Source of the DNA: Pristionchus mayeri
Lineage: Eukaryota; Nematoda; Chromadorea; Rhabditida; Neodiplogasteridae
Direction: 5' to 3'
DNA: 64,000 nucleotides
Assembly: GCA_036245805.1 (NCBI GenBank)
Contig: BTRK01000001.1
Coordinates: forward strand, 3,100,001 to 3,164,000
In this document: positions 36,896 through 50,803 of the stretch, one piece after another
How the letters are laid out: every line of letters begins with the position of its first letter
Numbering within the stretch: the stretch's first letter is position 1
Translations under genes and position numbers: made by a program
Notes under the pieces: model-generated
Told to the model about the DNA's origin: nothing
The model's input: only the letters and a program-made list of their open reading frames with translations
The model's database searches: none

Positions 36896-37728
36896 ATGTT
36901 GCACGGATGAGGGAAACGAGTATACTATTCAAGCTTTAGGCTGTAATGGAAAGCATCGATCGCGAGTATCGATCTCTCCCGGTCGCTACAATGAACTTTA
37001 GCAGGGTTTTTGAATTCGACTCGTACTAATTTTTTACGCTCTTTTCAATGGTATATAGCTCATACCCCCATTTCATCCCAAGGGTATGCACCTCCCTTGT
37101 GAGGATTTTCCATTGTTTTTCCACCCTCCTATATAATTCAGACGAAACCTATTTTCAATTATGATTTTAGCGACCTGCACAGTCGATCTAATTGGAAAAT
37201 GAGAGCGAATCGTAGTCTCTAACAACGAATTGGATGTGTTTCATTCGCAATTTTTAGCGATTCAAACAGGTAAATATAGCCTGCTCGTGAAACTCATTTC
37301 AACTTTGAGAGCGACTCTTTTTTACAGTCTTAGAAAAATCAAAATCGGAAATTTGAGATCATGATGTGCCCCAACGATGGCCTAATTCAAAAATTTGTCT
37401 GGAGCGATTGTAGCCAAGAGCGGATTCTATAGCTCTATGAAAAACGGTTTTCCATTTTAAGCCTTAGTTAAGAAAAAAACGTTACTCAAACTTGCCTCCA
37501 TCCTCTAAAAATGTGGTATTTTCAAAACTCAGCTACGACCTTAAACCTTTTCTAAATCAATCACCTAAAGAGCGATATCGACGTGGAATTGTTAGCTCTG
37601 CACGATGCACTTAGAATTTAGGCTTGATTATTCAAATGTAAACAGTAGCACTTTAAAATTGCCAATTTTCGATCGATTTGCCGGGGGAGCAGACGGCTGT
37701 TCCAGGCAGAACGAATGAGTCGGTGAAG

Positions 37729-37760
37729 TACGATGTACGATGTACGATGTACGATGTACG
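37729..37760 (+). repeat. 7-bp microsatellite (GTACGAT)
   Basis: About four and a half tandem units of GTACGAT, followed by TACGGTAAGATTACGGTA. Confidence 0.9.
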
Positions 37761-38081
37761 GTAAGATTACGGTACATTGGGTGGGAGCATTCTGACTATT
37801 TTATTTTTTGTTTCCTAAAAGTTGCGACTAAACAGTGATGACTCACGAAACTTTAAAATCTTAAAGAGTGTATGAAGCGAATAACTTCCAGGATCAAATT
37901 TTGAAACTTTAGTTTTCGATTTGGTGCGCAGCATCAGCATGCGTCATATGCGGGGCGCAGCTTGAAGACATACTGCTGGTGGTGACCAAAACGAGAAATA
38001 CCAGTTGAATTCGAAATTACCAAATCGTTTGACCAATGTGTTTGACAATTAATTCTCATTTAATTTGAAACTTCTCTGCAG

Positions 38082-38222
38082 CCTCCTCTACTCCCTCATC
38101 CGGCTTCTCTTCCATCTTCGGCAAGTCAACAGCTGCAGCAACTGCATCTGACGATGCGACGACCTACGGAGCAGCTTCAGAGTCTGCGAGCAATGCAACA
38201 GCTGTAACAGGGGAGGCCAGAG
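38082..38222 (+). other. Exon-like fragment (SSGFSSIFGKST..TGEAR)
   Basis: An acceptor (TTCTCTGCAG) is followed by an open frame of 46 codons and a donor-like AGAG|GTTGAT. It reads SSTPSSGFSSIFGKST, then AAATASDDATTYGAASESAS and NATAVTGEAR. Homologous to 28730-28851. The shared element terminus AACACGTGTATCACGAG lies 40 bp downstream, an arrangement also seen near 52832 and 61860. Parent gene not recognised; FG-nucleoporin-like composition. Confidence 0.5.
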
Positions 38223-38265
38223 GTTGATAATAACGTGATACCAACATTGTATTTCTCACAACAGT

Positions 38266-41043
38266 TAACACGTGTATCACGAGTCAGTGGATGGAAATAA
38301 ACCTCTCCGGGCACAATTTGCAAAAAGTTTGCCTGTTTTAGTCCTTTTGTATGGTAAGTGAATATGCTAGAGAAAAGATTTCGAAAAATATAGGTCATTG
38401 GTCCCAGAGCCTGCTTTTAGGAAAGTTCCGGCTTTGCACCTGGTTATGCTGTATTTCAGCTCACAGATGAGCTAGAGATGCGGTTTTTGGCTCAAAATGT
38501 TCGGAAAATTATTTCCAACAACTTTTGTGTTCAGACCTAAGTCGCGTGATCTACAGTTAAAAATATATCACAAATTGTTTAGTTTTTGTAAAATAAATAC
38601 AATCGTGGAGCTTCAGCGAGATAGACGTTTACGGATTTTTATTTCATAATATTGAATGTTGAGCATCTATACATAAATAAAAACAACTACCAAGAGTTTT
38701 GAGCAAAGCACCAAAGGCGAAAAATGGGTCTGAATTTCGTTGAAATACGATTTCTGAGAAATTTCAATTTTGATGTTGTCGCGCATAGCTCTTTAGCGAG
38801 ACACCTGTTTTCTAAATTTTATGTCATATAATAAAAGCATGTACCTCCATACATAAACTAACAATACTAACGTGAGTTTTCAGGCACGCACCAAAGGCGA
38901 AATTTAGCTCCGAATTTCGATAAATGGCGATTTTTGTGAAATTTAATTTTGTTCTGATGTGTTGGCGCGCATAGCTCTTTAGCAAGGCACATGTTTACTA
39001 AATTTTATATCATGTAATAAACGTATGGACCTTCATACACGAACCAATAACACTACCAAAATAATTGAGCCACGCACCAAATGCGAAATTTGGATCTGAA
39101 GATAGATAAAATGTCATTTGTTCTGCAATTTCAAATCGTGATGTTGTTTTGGCGCGCATGGCTCTATAGGAAGGCACATGTTTACTAAATTTTATCTCAT
39201 AAGATGTAAGTGCGGTTATACTATTTACATGAATAATGGACGATAATATAAAAGGTGAAAATCAGTCGAATTCCGTTGCTTCATTCAGAATGGGAGTTCT
39301 GTAGATCGGATCATCCGCCTTGTCGAAGAATTTAGTGTTTATATAAGAATCGAGCAAGAGCCGGCACAGCAAAAAATTTCGATTCTCTATAACTCGGTAC
39401 TTTGGGGTAATCAAATATGCTGAAAACGAAGGGCGCACTTATTTTGCACAGAAAGCCTTAGTTGGCTCCAGACATCGTCTCGTCGAAACCAGACTTTCAT
39501 GTATATCGCCACTCTGGAAGGCGCTAAAATTACGCTAGGAAGGTTCCCGGTGTAGAATTTCATGCTGATTACGCCTATCTACTTCATTTTTCATGAATTA
39601 TTAAAATATATATTTTTTTAAAATTTACATGTCTCTAAGAAAAAGGCGTGCTTAGCGAATTACATGGTTGGATTCACCATGACGACAGGATTCAGAATCT
39701 CTATGTTCGTCCAATTGTGTGCCAGGGAAGCGAAAATTGAAAGCATTTAGAGAAAGAATTCTGGCGAAAACGGCACTTCCTCTCACCTCTCCCTGCCTGC
39801 CCTCCCCTCTGGCAGTTTACGACCCCGTTCCCATCTCTCGCGTACCTCTTTTCTCGCCCTTCTCTCGTCGTTTCTCATGAATTCGTGCACTAAACGCTTT
39901 CAATTTTCGGTTTCCTGGCACCAAATTGGACGAACATAGTGATTCTGAATCATGTCGTCACGCCGAATCCAACCATGTAATTCGCTAAGCACGGATGATC
40001 CGATCTACAGAACTCCAATTCTGAATGAAGCAACGGAATTCGACTGATTTTCACCTTTTATATTATAGTCCATTATTCATGTAAATAGTATAACCGCACT
40101 TACATCTTATGAGATAAAATTTAGTAAACATGTGCCTTCCTATAGAGCCATGCGCGCCAAAACAACATCATGATTTGAAATTGCAGAACAAATGACATTT
40201 TATCTATCTTCAGAGCCAAATTTCGCATTTGGTGCGTGGCTCAATTATTTTGGCAGTGTTATTGGTTCGTGTGTGAAGGTACATACTTGTATTATATGAC
40301 ATAAAATTTAATAAACATGTGCCTCGCTAAAGAGCTATGCGCGCCAACACATCAGAACAAAATTATATTTCACAAAAATCGCCATTTATCGAAATTCAGA
40401 GCTAAATTTCGCCTTTGGTGCGTGCCTCAAAACTCACGTTAGTATTGTTAGCTTATGTATGGAGGTACATGCTTTTATTATATGACATAAAATTTAGAAA
40501 ACAGGTGTCTCGCTAAAGAGCTATCCGCGACAACCTCAAAATTGAAATTTCTCAGAAATCGCATTTCAACGAAATTCAGAGCCATTTTTCGCCTTTGGTG
40601 CTTTGCTCAAAACTCTTGGTAGTTGTTTTTATTTATGTATAGATGCTCAACATTCAATATTATGAAATAAAAATCCGTAAACGTCTATCTCGCTGAAGCT
40701 CCACGATTTTATTTATTGTACAAAAACTAAACAATTTGTCATATCTTTTTAGCTGTAGATCACGCGACTTAGGTCTGAACACAAAAGTTGTTGGAAATAA
40801 TTTTCGGAACATTTTGAGCCAAAAACCGCATCTCTAGCTCATCTGTGAGCTGAAATACAGCATAACCAGGTGCAAAGCCGGAAATTTCCTAAAAGCAGGC
40901 TCTGGGACCAATGACCTATATTTTTCGAAATCTTTTCTCTAGCATATTCACTTACCATACATAAGGACTAAAACAGGCAAACTTTTTGCAAATTGTGCCC
41001 GGCCACCTCCACTGACTCGTGATACTCGTGTTAAAGTAGATAA
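38266..41043. mobile_element. IR1 foldback element
   Basis: Palindrome with positions summing to 79309 (centre about 39654). Ends are AACACGTGTATCACGAGTCA and its inverse; arms include GTCATTGGTCCCAGAGCCTG and several degenerate units of about 180-200 bp starting near GCACCAAAGGCGAAA (38710, 38890, 39072), so each arm is itself a short tandem array. The loop (39765-39890) is CT-rich. Confidence 0.9.
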
Positions 41044-42616
41044 CAAATATAGGAAATGAATCTTAAAGATCCCCTGAACAGAAAAATTTTCGGAATTCGC
41101 TCCATTTGCATGAACCGCAATTTCTAGCGCGCCATTTCAAAAATTTTACAGTATCATACAGTATATCGTTTACCAGGGGGTGCTGCACAAGGCATGTATT
41201 TTGGGGTCATTGTCGATAATTATATCTTGGTAGGTCAAGACTAAGTACCGTACCCAATCGATCGTACAGTATTCCAAGATACCGTATACCCCTACCGTAA
41301 CCCAGAATATCGAGAACTAACTTTATTTTCAAAAACTCAATATACCATGCCCAATCGATCCTACAGTACCCATACTGTAGCCCTGTGTACAGTACCCCTT
41401 GCAACCGTAATCCACACCACTGCGGTCAATCGTAAACTAACTTTTTTCCAAAACATTTTTCATTGAGTTCATTATTGCTCTATACCGTACCCAATCGATA
41501 CTACAGTACCCCCAGATACCGTATACCACTACCGTAACCCTGATTATCACAAATTAACTTTATTTTTAAAATGTCCTGGGACCGTGCCCAATCGATTATA
41601 CAGTACCCAAGTAACTACCGTAACCCAGTTCCTTGGGTCAGATCCAGTTCCTTGGGTCAAACATTTTTCTAAAAAATTCAAACATTTTTCTAAAAATCCA
41701 AAATTGATCATAAACTGATCATGCAATAATCACATATACGGTAGGATACTTTAAAATAATTTTAAAATCGATTTTGGACTTTTAGCAAAATGTTTGACCC
41801 AAGGAACTGGATCTGACCCAAGGAACTGGGTTACGGTAGTTACTTGGGTACTGCATAATCGATTGGGCACGGTCCCAGGACATTTTAAAAATAAAGTTAA
41901 TTTGTGATAATCAGGGTTACGGTAGTGGTATACGGTATCTGGGGGTACTGTAGTATCGATTGGGTACGGTATAGAGCAATAATGAACTCAATGAAAAATG
42001 TTTTGGAAAAAAGTTAGTTTACGATTGACCGCAGTGGTGTGGATTACGGTTGCAAGGGGTACTGTACACAGGGCTACAGTATGGGTACTGTAGGATCGAT
42101 TGGGCATGGTATATTGAGTTTTTGAAAATAAAGTTAGTTCTCGATATTCTGGGTTACGGTAGGGGTATACGGTATCTTGGAATACTGTACGATCGATTGG
42201 GTACGGTACTTAGTCTTGACCTACCAAGATATAATTATCGACAATGACCCCAAAATACATGCCTTGTGCAGCACCCCCTGGTAATCGATATACTGTATGA
42301 TACTGTAAAATTTTTGAAATGGCGCGCTAGAAATTGCGGTTCATGCAAATGGAGCGAATTCCGAAAATTTTTCTGTTCAGGGGATCTTTAAGATTCATTT
42401 CCTATATTTGTTATCTACTTTAACACGAGTATCACGAGTCAGTGGAGGTGGCCGGGCACAATTTGCAAAAAGTTTGCCTGTTTTAGTCCTTATGTATCGT
42501 AAGTGAATATGCTAGAGAAAAGATTTCGAAAAATATAGGTCATTGGTCCCAGAGCCTGCTTTTAGGAAATTTCCGGCTTTGCACCTGGTTATGCTGTATT
42601 TCAGCTCACAGATGAG
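40855..42616. mobile_element. IR2 foldback with TACGGTA-rich core, copy 2
   Basis: Palindrome with positions summing to 83454 (centre about 41727). The outer 190 bp of each arm is the IR1 terminus, shared physically with the IR1 right arm (40855-41043). The core 41150-42310 is the second copy of the TACCGTA-rich element at 28876-29999, including CCAGTTCCTTGGGTCAGATC. The two arms are almost identical. Confidence 0.9.
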
Positions 42617-42625
42617 CTAGATGAG

Positions 42626-45600
42626 CTCCGACTAATAAAATAGACAAAACCATATGAGCATAGTTCAAGAGAGAAGTAAGAGGTAACCCGAAAACGCAAA
42701 ACGCAAGAAAATTTGTAAAGAAACTTTTGCATCAACCTGATATTAGGCCGTTCGCCTAAGAATCGAGCAGATCTGGCAGGTTCCGGGACAGAAAAAAAAC
42801 TCGATTTCCTGTAACAATGTGTTTTGGAGTAATCGAAGGTGCTGAAAACGGTGGGCACATTCAATCGCTCCCAGAGTCGGCGTTGGCTCAGACGGCGTCA
42901 CGCCGAAAACGGGTTATCGCGTATGTCGCCTCTATGGAAAGTGATACAATTACGTGAATGGGGTTTCCGGGGTAGAATTTCATGCTGATTACGCCAATCC
43001 ACTTCATTTTTCACGAATTATTAAAATAATTTTTTGAAATTTCAACTTTTCGAAGACGCAATATCGGGACGAGTGAGTTACATCGATGGAACCGCTGTGA
43101 CGTGAGGATTCATAATTTCAAATTTCATCGATTTTTTCCATAGGACTTTCGAGATTGGAGTGAAAATGTGAGCCGAGAACGGTGAGAAACGAGTGGGCAC
43201 TCCGCTATCCCTAGGGAGGAAAAGGCGAGAGAGTGTGGTGGCGCGAGAGAGCCCAGAGGGAATGAGAAGGGAGACGAGAGAGGAGCGCCGTTTTCGCACG
43301 CATTCGACTCACATTTTCACTCCAATCTCGAAAGTCCTATGGAGAAAGTCGATTAAATTTGAAATTCTGAATCCTCACGTCACGGCGGTTCCAACCATGT
43401 AACTCAATTGCGTCTTCGAAAAGTTAAAATTTTAAAAATTATTTTAATAATTCGTGAAAAATGAAGTGGATAGGCGTAATCGGCTTGAAATTCTACCATG
43501 GAAACCCTATTCGCGTAATTTTAGCACTTTTCGGTGAGGCGACATACACGAAAACCCGTTTTTGGCGTGACGCCGTCTGGAGCCAACGACGGCTCTTGGA
43601 GCAAAATGAATGTGCCCATCGTTTTCAGCACCTTCAATTACCTCGAAACACATTGTTACAGGAAATAGAGTTTTTTTTTTTGCTGTCCCGGTCCTCGCTC
43701 GATTCTTAGGCAACCGGCCTCATATATTGGTTGAGCACAGCCTATCCATGCTTAGACCATTATTGGGGTGTCCCATAATTTCGTTCATTTTTTTGAAAAT
43801 TTCTTTCTTTGAAGCGATGATCCTTACTGGCTAATAGTACATAGCAGTGAGTTGCGCAATCGGTGGTCTTCAATTTCCGTGCTACATAGCTAAGAAATTT
43901 TAAAGATTTCAAGAATGGTGCAATTCCGAAGTTGTGTATCAAAAATTGCCAAACTTGAAATTCCTTCCTATGAAGATACATAATTCATGTGATAATGCTT
44001 AGTTACTTTGTAGTTGTCAAGTAATTTACTGGACACTATTCCGGCCTTCCAAAATCGCGCTGAATCTTTATTGCGAAAATCGCGATTTTCAGCGTGTTTG
44101 TAAAATTGTCATAGATGTTGATGCAAACAAAGGTTCCAAACTGCAACTAATAATTCAAAGTTAATTTACATTGCAAAATGAGGGCGATTGAATAGCAAGC
44201 AACTGTGAAAATTTTAAAAATTCTGAAAATGACCTTCCCTCGGCAATATTAAAATCACAAGTTTTGATGTTTTGCGGCGGTAAATTCAGAAATATGCAAT
44301 TTTAATGGCTCAAATGAAAGTATGATTGCTGCCTCTAATTCACAATAAACCAGAGTTTTGAAACTCAAAAGAAAACGAAATTCTAATTTTTTTTATAATC
44401 ATGGGCCAAAAAACACATATTTTACTATTTCATCATAACTAGCCAATCATATAAATAAATAACCTTCGCAAAATATATTTAAGGTCGATCAATAATAGAT
44501 ATGTGTGATTATTAGTTGTCAATGAAATTTTTTTTAGAAAGAAAGCTGAGAACATGCTCTACAACTTTTATGTTCACGTAATCATTCCTTGTGTTCATCC
44601 TGGTGCGGGGCGGTCGGGTGCACCAAAAGTGACGTAACTTTGGAAATGCTTAAGTTATAGTACATGTATGTGTGTCAGTTCTCGCCAAAAATTAGGGAAA
44701 TCGAAGGATAAACAAAAAAAGGGGTGACCTTTGGTAAGTCGACCTCAAAATGAGTTAAGGGCAAGCGTACTTCTGGATTTTCAATGACACTTACCTGTGC
44801 TTAAAATCGTTCAAAAACATCCAAAACAACAGTTGTAAGTTGTTTCCTCCCATATTTGAAAGCTTTCAATGGTCATAAATTGTCATCTGAACAAAAATTT
44901 GAAATTCGGTATTTTCACCCTTTTCAACATGAGAGATGGGCTGGCATATTCGCTTGAATAGGAATTGTTGAATATGATCCTCTCGCGAATACATAATAAT
45001 TCTGAAACGCGGAGCACGCAGGTATCGATCCCAATGACTGCGGCGGCAAGGGCGCTGCATTCCTTGACAAAATCTAAGACTTTTTTACTCCCTGGAATTT
45101 TTCGATTAGATTCCATCTAACGCCGGAAATCGATAATTCAAGTTTTAATTCGGACATCAATGCAATTCCCCAGAAATTTTTCAAGAACCTGCATAAATTA
45201 AATTGGCCGTATCGCTTCTACTTGCACTAATACACATTATGGGAGACTATTCTAATTTTTAAAAGATGCGAAGTTTGTTAATTTTGCCAAAATTGGGGTT
45301 CAAGACGAATTATGGTGTAAAAATTACGGTGAGTGCATTTTCCGAAATTTCAAATTTTCCGGAAAATGACATGGCTTTTGCCTGCTGACCTATTCCATGA
45401 CAATGGCGACAACACTAGTAAAGGAAATTTGAACTTTTGATACGAAATTAAGAAGTTCGGAAAATGCCCTTACCGTAATTTTTACACCATAATTCGTGCT
45501 GTACCCAAAATTTGCAAAATTGACAAACTTCGTATCTATTAACAATTATAATATTCTACCGTAATGTGTATTAGTGCAATTAAAAGCGATAAGACCAATT

Positions 45601-46173
45601 TAATTTATGCAGGTTATTGAAAAATTTCATGGGAATTGCATTGATGTCGGAATTAAAACACGAATTATCGATTTCCGGAGTTAGATGGAATCTGAGGTAC
45701 TATCCCGACTTGTCAATTTTAATTGGGAAAATTTCATTTGGGAAAGTAATTTCACGTAAACAACAATTTGAGAAATGCCATTGTGTAACTAGACCTCTCG
45801 GAATTGATTGACTGGGAAGAAATAACTGGTCAAAGTGGGTTCGGAATATGCAATTACGGATAATGCTTTTTGGGAAAGTCAATTTTCGGAAATTTTTTCT
45901 TGGAAATTTTTTATTGGGAAATCCATTTTCTTTATACAAATCTTGAGTCGGTCCATCGCACATATGTCTTCCAGAAACTATATTTCCAGAAAAAAATTTC
46001 CGAGAATTGACTTTCCCAAAAAGCATTATCCGAAATTGCATATTCCGAGACCTTTGTTCCGAGCTCGATCATTCCCACTCTCTCCTTCCCAACGGACCGG
46101 TTACGAGAAAATGATTTCTACAATGAAATTTCCCAGAACATCTTTTCCAATGAAACATATTACAAATTAATTT
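42626..46173 (-). repeat. IR3 palindrome, right arm
   Basis: Inverted partner of 30357-33899, with the nested IR9 copy at about 42742-43720 and R2 sequence at about 45006-45695. The outer end stops inside the nested foldback (its copy here is 45696-46173), and the IR4 palindrome begins directly at 46175. Confidence 0.95.
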
Positions 46174-46174
46174 T

Positions 46175-49100
46175 ATCATGGCCATGGCACATGGTATTCA
46201 GAAACTCATGAGAGTCTACGCACGACAACAGAAATTTTAAAAAATATAAGACGTTCACTAAACTCTTTAGATTCACAAACGTCTTTGCAAAAGGCCGAAA
46301 CATCAAACATGACTGAGCAATTTAAAAGAAATTCGAAAGTACTGCAAATCCGTTCCTATAGAGGGACTTGTGCTGGCAGCTGACTGTGCCGAATGGAGAA
46401 CTAATAGGGGCTGCATGATCTGTATATACTATTTTTCTGGCAATATTTAACTGTTGATTTGACGCGCAGAAAAAATAATTCAGAACTTGGACATCGCTAA
46501 TTTGAAAGCACTAATAATTTCCAAACTGTGTCATTTTGGATACAATATTATTTCAACATTTGGAACTCGACGAGGTCCACGATATCACGTCACTGGCTAT
46601 TGAAACAAAACAAATTCCCAAAAAATGCAAAATTTTAATAGGAGACGGGAATTGTTTTTAATCAATTTTAGGGATAGCATAACTTCTTAGATAGTAAGTG
46701 TTGCTCGAAATCGGCGCGTAGCATTTTGTAAATATTGTTTGGTCAAATACGATTGCTCATTTCTTTAAATATGTTAAATATTGAATATTGTGCAGAACAC
46801 CACGGTGGTGACTCGTTTCACGAGGACCTTTTAGTTTTTATTGAGAGAATGTGGTCAGTACATGTCGATCTGGCTCAGCAAATAAAATCAAAAATTGCTC
46901 TTACAGAAGGAGCAAAGGGGAGAGGATGCAGCTGCAATTGTTACAGATTTTCACTTACAGAGCTACAAATTGTTTTAATTGTCTCGCTAGATCGAGTATC
47001 ATTGCTTGAACGGGAGAGCAGAGATTTATTGTCCAACATCAGAACATAAATTTGACAGGCAGAAAAGAAAATCTTGAAGAAAAGGCAGCAACGAGTCGCC
47101 AGTCTACAATTTTGAGCCTTCGCAAGAGATAACCTAGCAATTTTTTAATCTTCGTTTAAGTGCGGATAACGTCGTCACCGAGGATGCAGAACTGCTAAGA
47201 TCGTCATACACTAGATTTTCCTTGCAGTAGAGTATATCGTACCCGGCATATTGATATCGTATTCCATTGATGGACAAGTACGGTGTATTACGTAGATACC
47301 ACAGCAGAATGAGAGAAAACTTGCATTTGTTTCCACGCGAAACTAAGTCCATTGTTGCGATTATACATTTTAAGATGGTCTCCTTGTCATCGAAAGCTAA
47401 AACAGTGAGCTAAATAAGAATTCGACCAGCTCTCTTCTCTTCAAGTCGATCTTTGACCGATCAGAAAGACATTATGAAAATAAGAGTGTATGAAAGTGTA
47501 TGAAAACACGGGATAAGAAAGAACTCTCGCCTTCTCATCGCACTCATTGGTCGTTGAGCGAAAATAAATCTAAGATCACAATATGAACATTTCTCTACTA
47601 ATCGCCCTACATCGCATCCTCGCCATCGCTTCTCTCATCCCGTCTATTTCTTTGCAACGATGCTTCCAAAAACTCCGCAATGATTGGAAGGAAGGAATCA
47701 TATAAATAAATAACCTTCGCAAAATATATTTAAGGTCGAAATGTTTTTGCACACCTTCACTGGCTCGTGATACACGTGTTATATTATAATGTAATGATTC
47801 GTTCTCTATTTGTTCACATTTTTCTGTTCGTCACTGTTCCGGCTGACGTAGTACCTGCCGCAGTCGTCTGAAGCTGCTTCTGCTTTTCCATGAAAAAATA
47901 CGATGAAAATAAGAAGACTGCAAGGAATGATCTCAATCCAATTCTTCTATAGCTCTACATGTATGTATAAATGCTTTCATTTGAGTTGTTTTTTGTTAAC
48001 AAATCATACCAGACAGATTTGTCCTGCATGTATTCCCTAAGTGTGATATGAAATAGATTTGACCAATTTTGGCTTGATTTATGTTTTAAAAAAATATCTT
48101 CTCAACACCCACATTGCCCTAGTCGTGGCTTTCGTCCCTCACTAGTGGCTCAACATCCTCACTCAAAATTTCAGATTAACAATCATTTGCAAGTTCTTGA
48201 CTTTGTCGATCACTCTCTCCACTCTTTCCTAGGTACATTTCACACCCCATATGTAGGCTCGAAGGACCTAAAATTTAGTTAGAAAACGATATTTTGTTCC
48301 TAGGATAATCGCACATGTAAAGAATTATATCAAAAAGAGTTACCCAAGCAAAAAAAATCCAACAATCGTCGCCTGGTCAAAATACATATAACAGACTATC
48401 TGAGAAAATCAACGTATTTCTTCAGCGACTTGGCACCGGCCGAAAATTAGAATTCGTTCTGACTACACCAGTAGGTAGTACTCGACTAGTAAAACCGACG
48501 AGCATCACCAGAATTTCGATCCGCGTCCGCGTCCGCGCGGGAGCGGATGTTAAACAAAAATACTGAAAATTCGAACTTTTTTTAAAACGATCCCAATCGA
48601 TTCAGAGGTAGGGGCGCTGCATTCCTTGACAAATTCTAAGACTTTTTTACTTCGGGGAATTTTTCGATCAGATTCCATCTAGCTCCGGAAATCGATAATT
48701 TCACTTTTACTTCGGACATGAATGCCATTCCCCAAAAATTTTTCAAGAACTCCCCTAAATATTATTGGTGATATAGTATTTGCTTCAGGCGAAACATACC
48801 TCAGCAAAATGACGCGTTTGATAAGGACGCGTAAGTTAGTTAAAATAATTTTTTTATGAATTATGGTGTGGTTTTTGGGTTACGGTAAGTGAATGCAAAA
48901 GTTGGACGACTTTTCCCAATTTTCGAAAATGATCAGAAATTAATTTTCTGATCGAAATACATCTATTTCTCAGCTGATATACCATCCCCGGAATAAAATC
49001 ACCGGTGAGGTCCATGACTCATGGGTGCGCGCCTCCTGTCACATTGCACGTATTGCACGGTCATGGTCCAAAATGCGTGTGGAGTCGATGTTGGGCCAAC

Positions 49101-49880
49101 CCTAAGTATCATCACAGGCACCACCTACAGACATCCCATATTCAGTTGAAAGCTACCGTACTCCGATCAACCGCATTCTAAATATTGTAGACACAACACG
49201 TGAAGACAGACGCGCTCACGCTGGCTTTATAGGGGTCGGGCACTAATGGAATATCTTTCCCACGCCTGTAGTAATCCGTTTACTGTAACCTTGATACGGT
49301 AACGCTAGCTCACTATCACGGAACGACATTATTCCAACGTAGGTATTGCGCATGTGATGATATTTTGGTAGGAAATTTTAAGCATAATTTATTTCTAACT
49401 TTTGGAAATCATTACCGATTGAAGTAGCACACCTGCTTTTGAAATCTCTTGCCAAGCTTATGGGTTGCTGGAATTTCACTAATTTATTGGTTTAATTAAC
49501 TGTGAATAATAACTATAGAGTTCAGACCATTTATGCCAATCCTCTTTTGCTTCTCGTCAACGAATGTTTTCATGCGATACGCGCTATTAAGTCGGTGGAA
49601 ATTTGAGCGCTGTGGACTATTCCTTCGTTCTTATTTTCTGAGCAACACGCTGCGCTCTCCGGTTCTGAAACGAAGACATATAGTTTAAGCGGAAGGTCTC
49701 ATTGCAATTAGGGAGCTTTTTATATTCAGGAGGGGAACGTTCCCAGAGGGCGATGGGGGAGCATGCGGCGTGGGCGAGAGAAGATTACACGAAATCTCTC
49801 GTCTCCCTTTCTCGTCCAGACAGCTGACTCGACGGGAGAGGGAGACTAGAGATTGAGCAAACTCAATTAGAGAGGAATGG
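46175..49880 (+). repeat. IR4 palindrome, left arm
   Basis: 3.7 kb, near-identical inverted copy of 50804-54509 (positions sum to 100684). It starts ATCATGGCCATGGCACATGG. It contains half an R2 element (48386-48960), a 41-bp block identical to part of IR3 (47701-47740), and two conserved small open frames (46735-47049 plus, 47134-47352 minus) that also occur in the third copy at 58403. No domain was recognised in either. Confidence 0.95.
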
Positions 49881-50803
49881 TGGAGGATGAGGGGTGATAG
49901 GAGAATGGCGGAAAAAGTACGCGTAGGCAACAACACTCTCAAGATGATTAAGTGGAAGGTCTCTCTGGAAGAAATAGATATATTTCTCATTTCCATCTGA
50001 ACGCGAAGCTGACAACAATCGATCGCACGCCCGCAAACGCTCCCTCAACAAGATAGAGGCAGCGGACGAAAACAAACCGCTCGGCCTCTAGTCTTTTCTC
50101 GATCTTCTTCTTCTGTAATGCTCGGCTCGTATTAGCGTTTTTGTCCATTTCTGGCAAATTGTAAATCCATTGTGATCATTGATTTCACATGCTATGCGAT
50201 CATCCGCCAATTCTCGCATTTTTTCTTCGCAAATTCGCCCGTTCTTGTCAGCGTTCGATACTAATAACTGCTACATTTAACGCACCCAATCACGAACAAC
50301 AATGGTGCTGCCAGTATATTTGCCTTTCTAGAAAATGCGTCTAAATGGTGACACTGACCGCGCCATAACAGAGGGTGCGTGCGAAATCATTTGATTCATT
50401 TCCTTTCTTCAAGCTCTTAATTATTCTCGATAGTTCCACGTTCCACGTCTTGCTTCACTGTTCATTCCTCTGCCAATTGTCGATTTTGCAAATTTCTTCC
50501 CTTTCCCTTCTGCCATAATTTAGAACACAAGAAACTAGCGGATAACTTCCAGTTTAAAGACAATTTCAAGCACAAGTCTACATTTATTCAGTTACAAAAG
50601 TAAAAATATTTTTATTTCAGTATAAGGCACAATGTTGTTGCTTAGATACATCAAATAGAGTTGAACCAACTAATTCTCAACTTTGAATAGTTTCTTCTTA
50701 TTCTCGTAGATGTGTCTATAGATTACATATTTCGGGTCGAGTTCAGGTTTCTCTGGTTCCTTACAATCCTCATCCCACTCTCCATCTCTATATTCATCTT
50801 CAA
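49881..50803. other. Unique loop of the IR4 palindrome
   Basis: About 920 bp with no inverted partner. The right part holds the 3' terminal exon described at 50670-50861 and its downstream AATAAA signals; the left part (49881-50560) shows no supported gene. Confidence 0.8.

Larger units (their letters stand above)
36309..37100. mobile_element. IR8 foldback carrying a tRNA-like sequence in each arm
   Basis: Palindrome centred near 36704 with ends CAAGGGAGGTGCATACCC and its complement; TGA flanks both sides and could be a short target duplication. Each arm contains an RNA polymerase III box A and box B pair. No coding frame. Confidence 0.8.

Noticed and set aside
37681..37800. CRISPR-like or regulatory array at the GTACGAT repeat
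   Set aside because: A simple 7-bp microsatellite without spacers, in eukaryotic DNA.
46735..47352. Small open frames conserved in three copies (104 and 72 residues) as a gene family
   Set aside because: The whole surrounding DNA is equally conserved because the copies are recent, so conservation gives no evidence of coding; no domain recognised.
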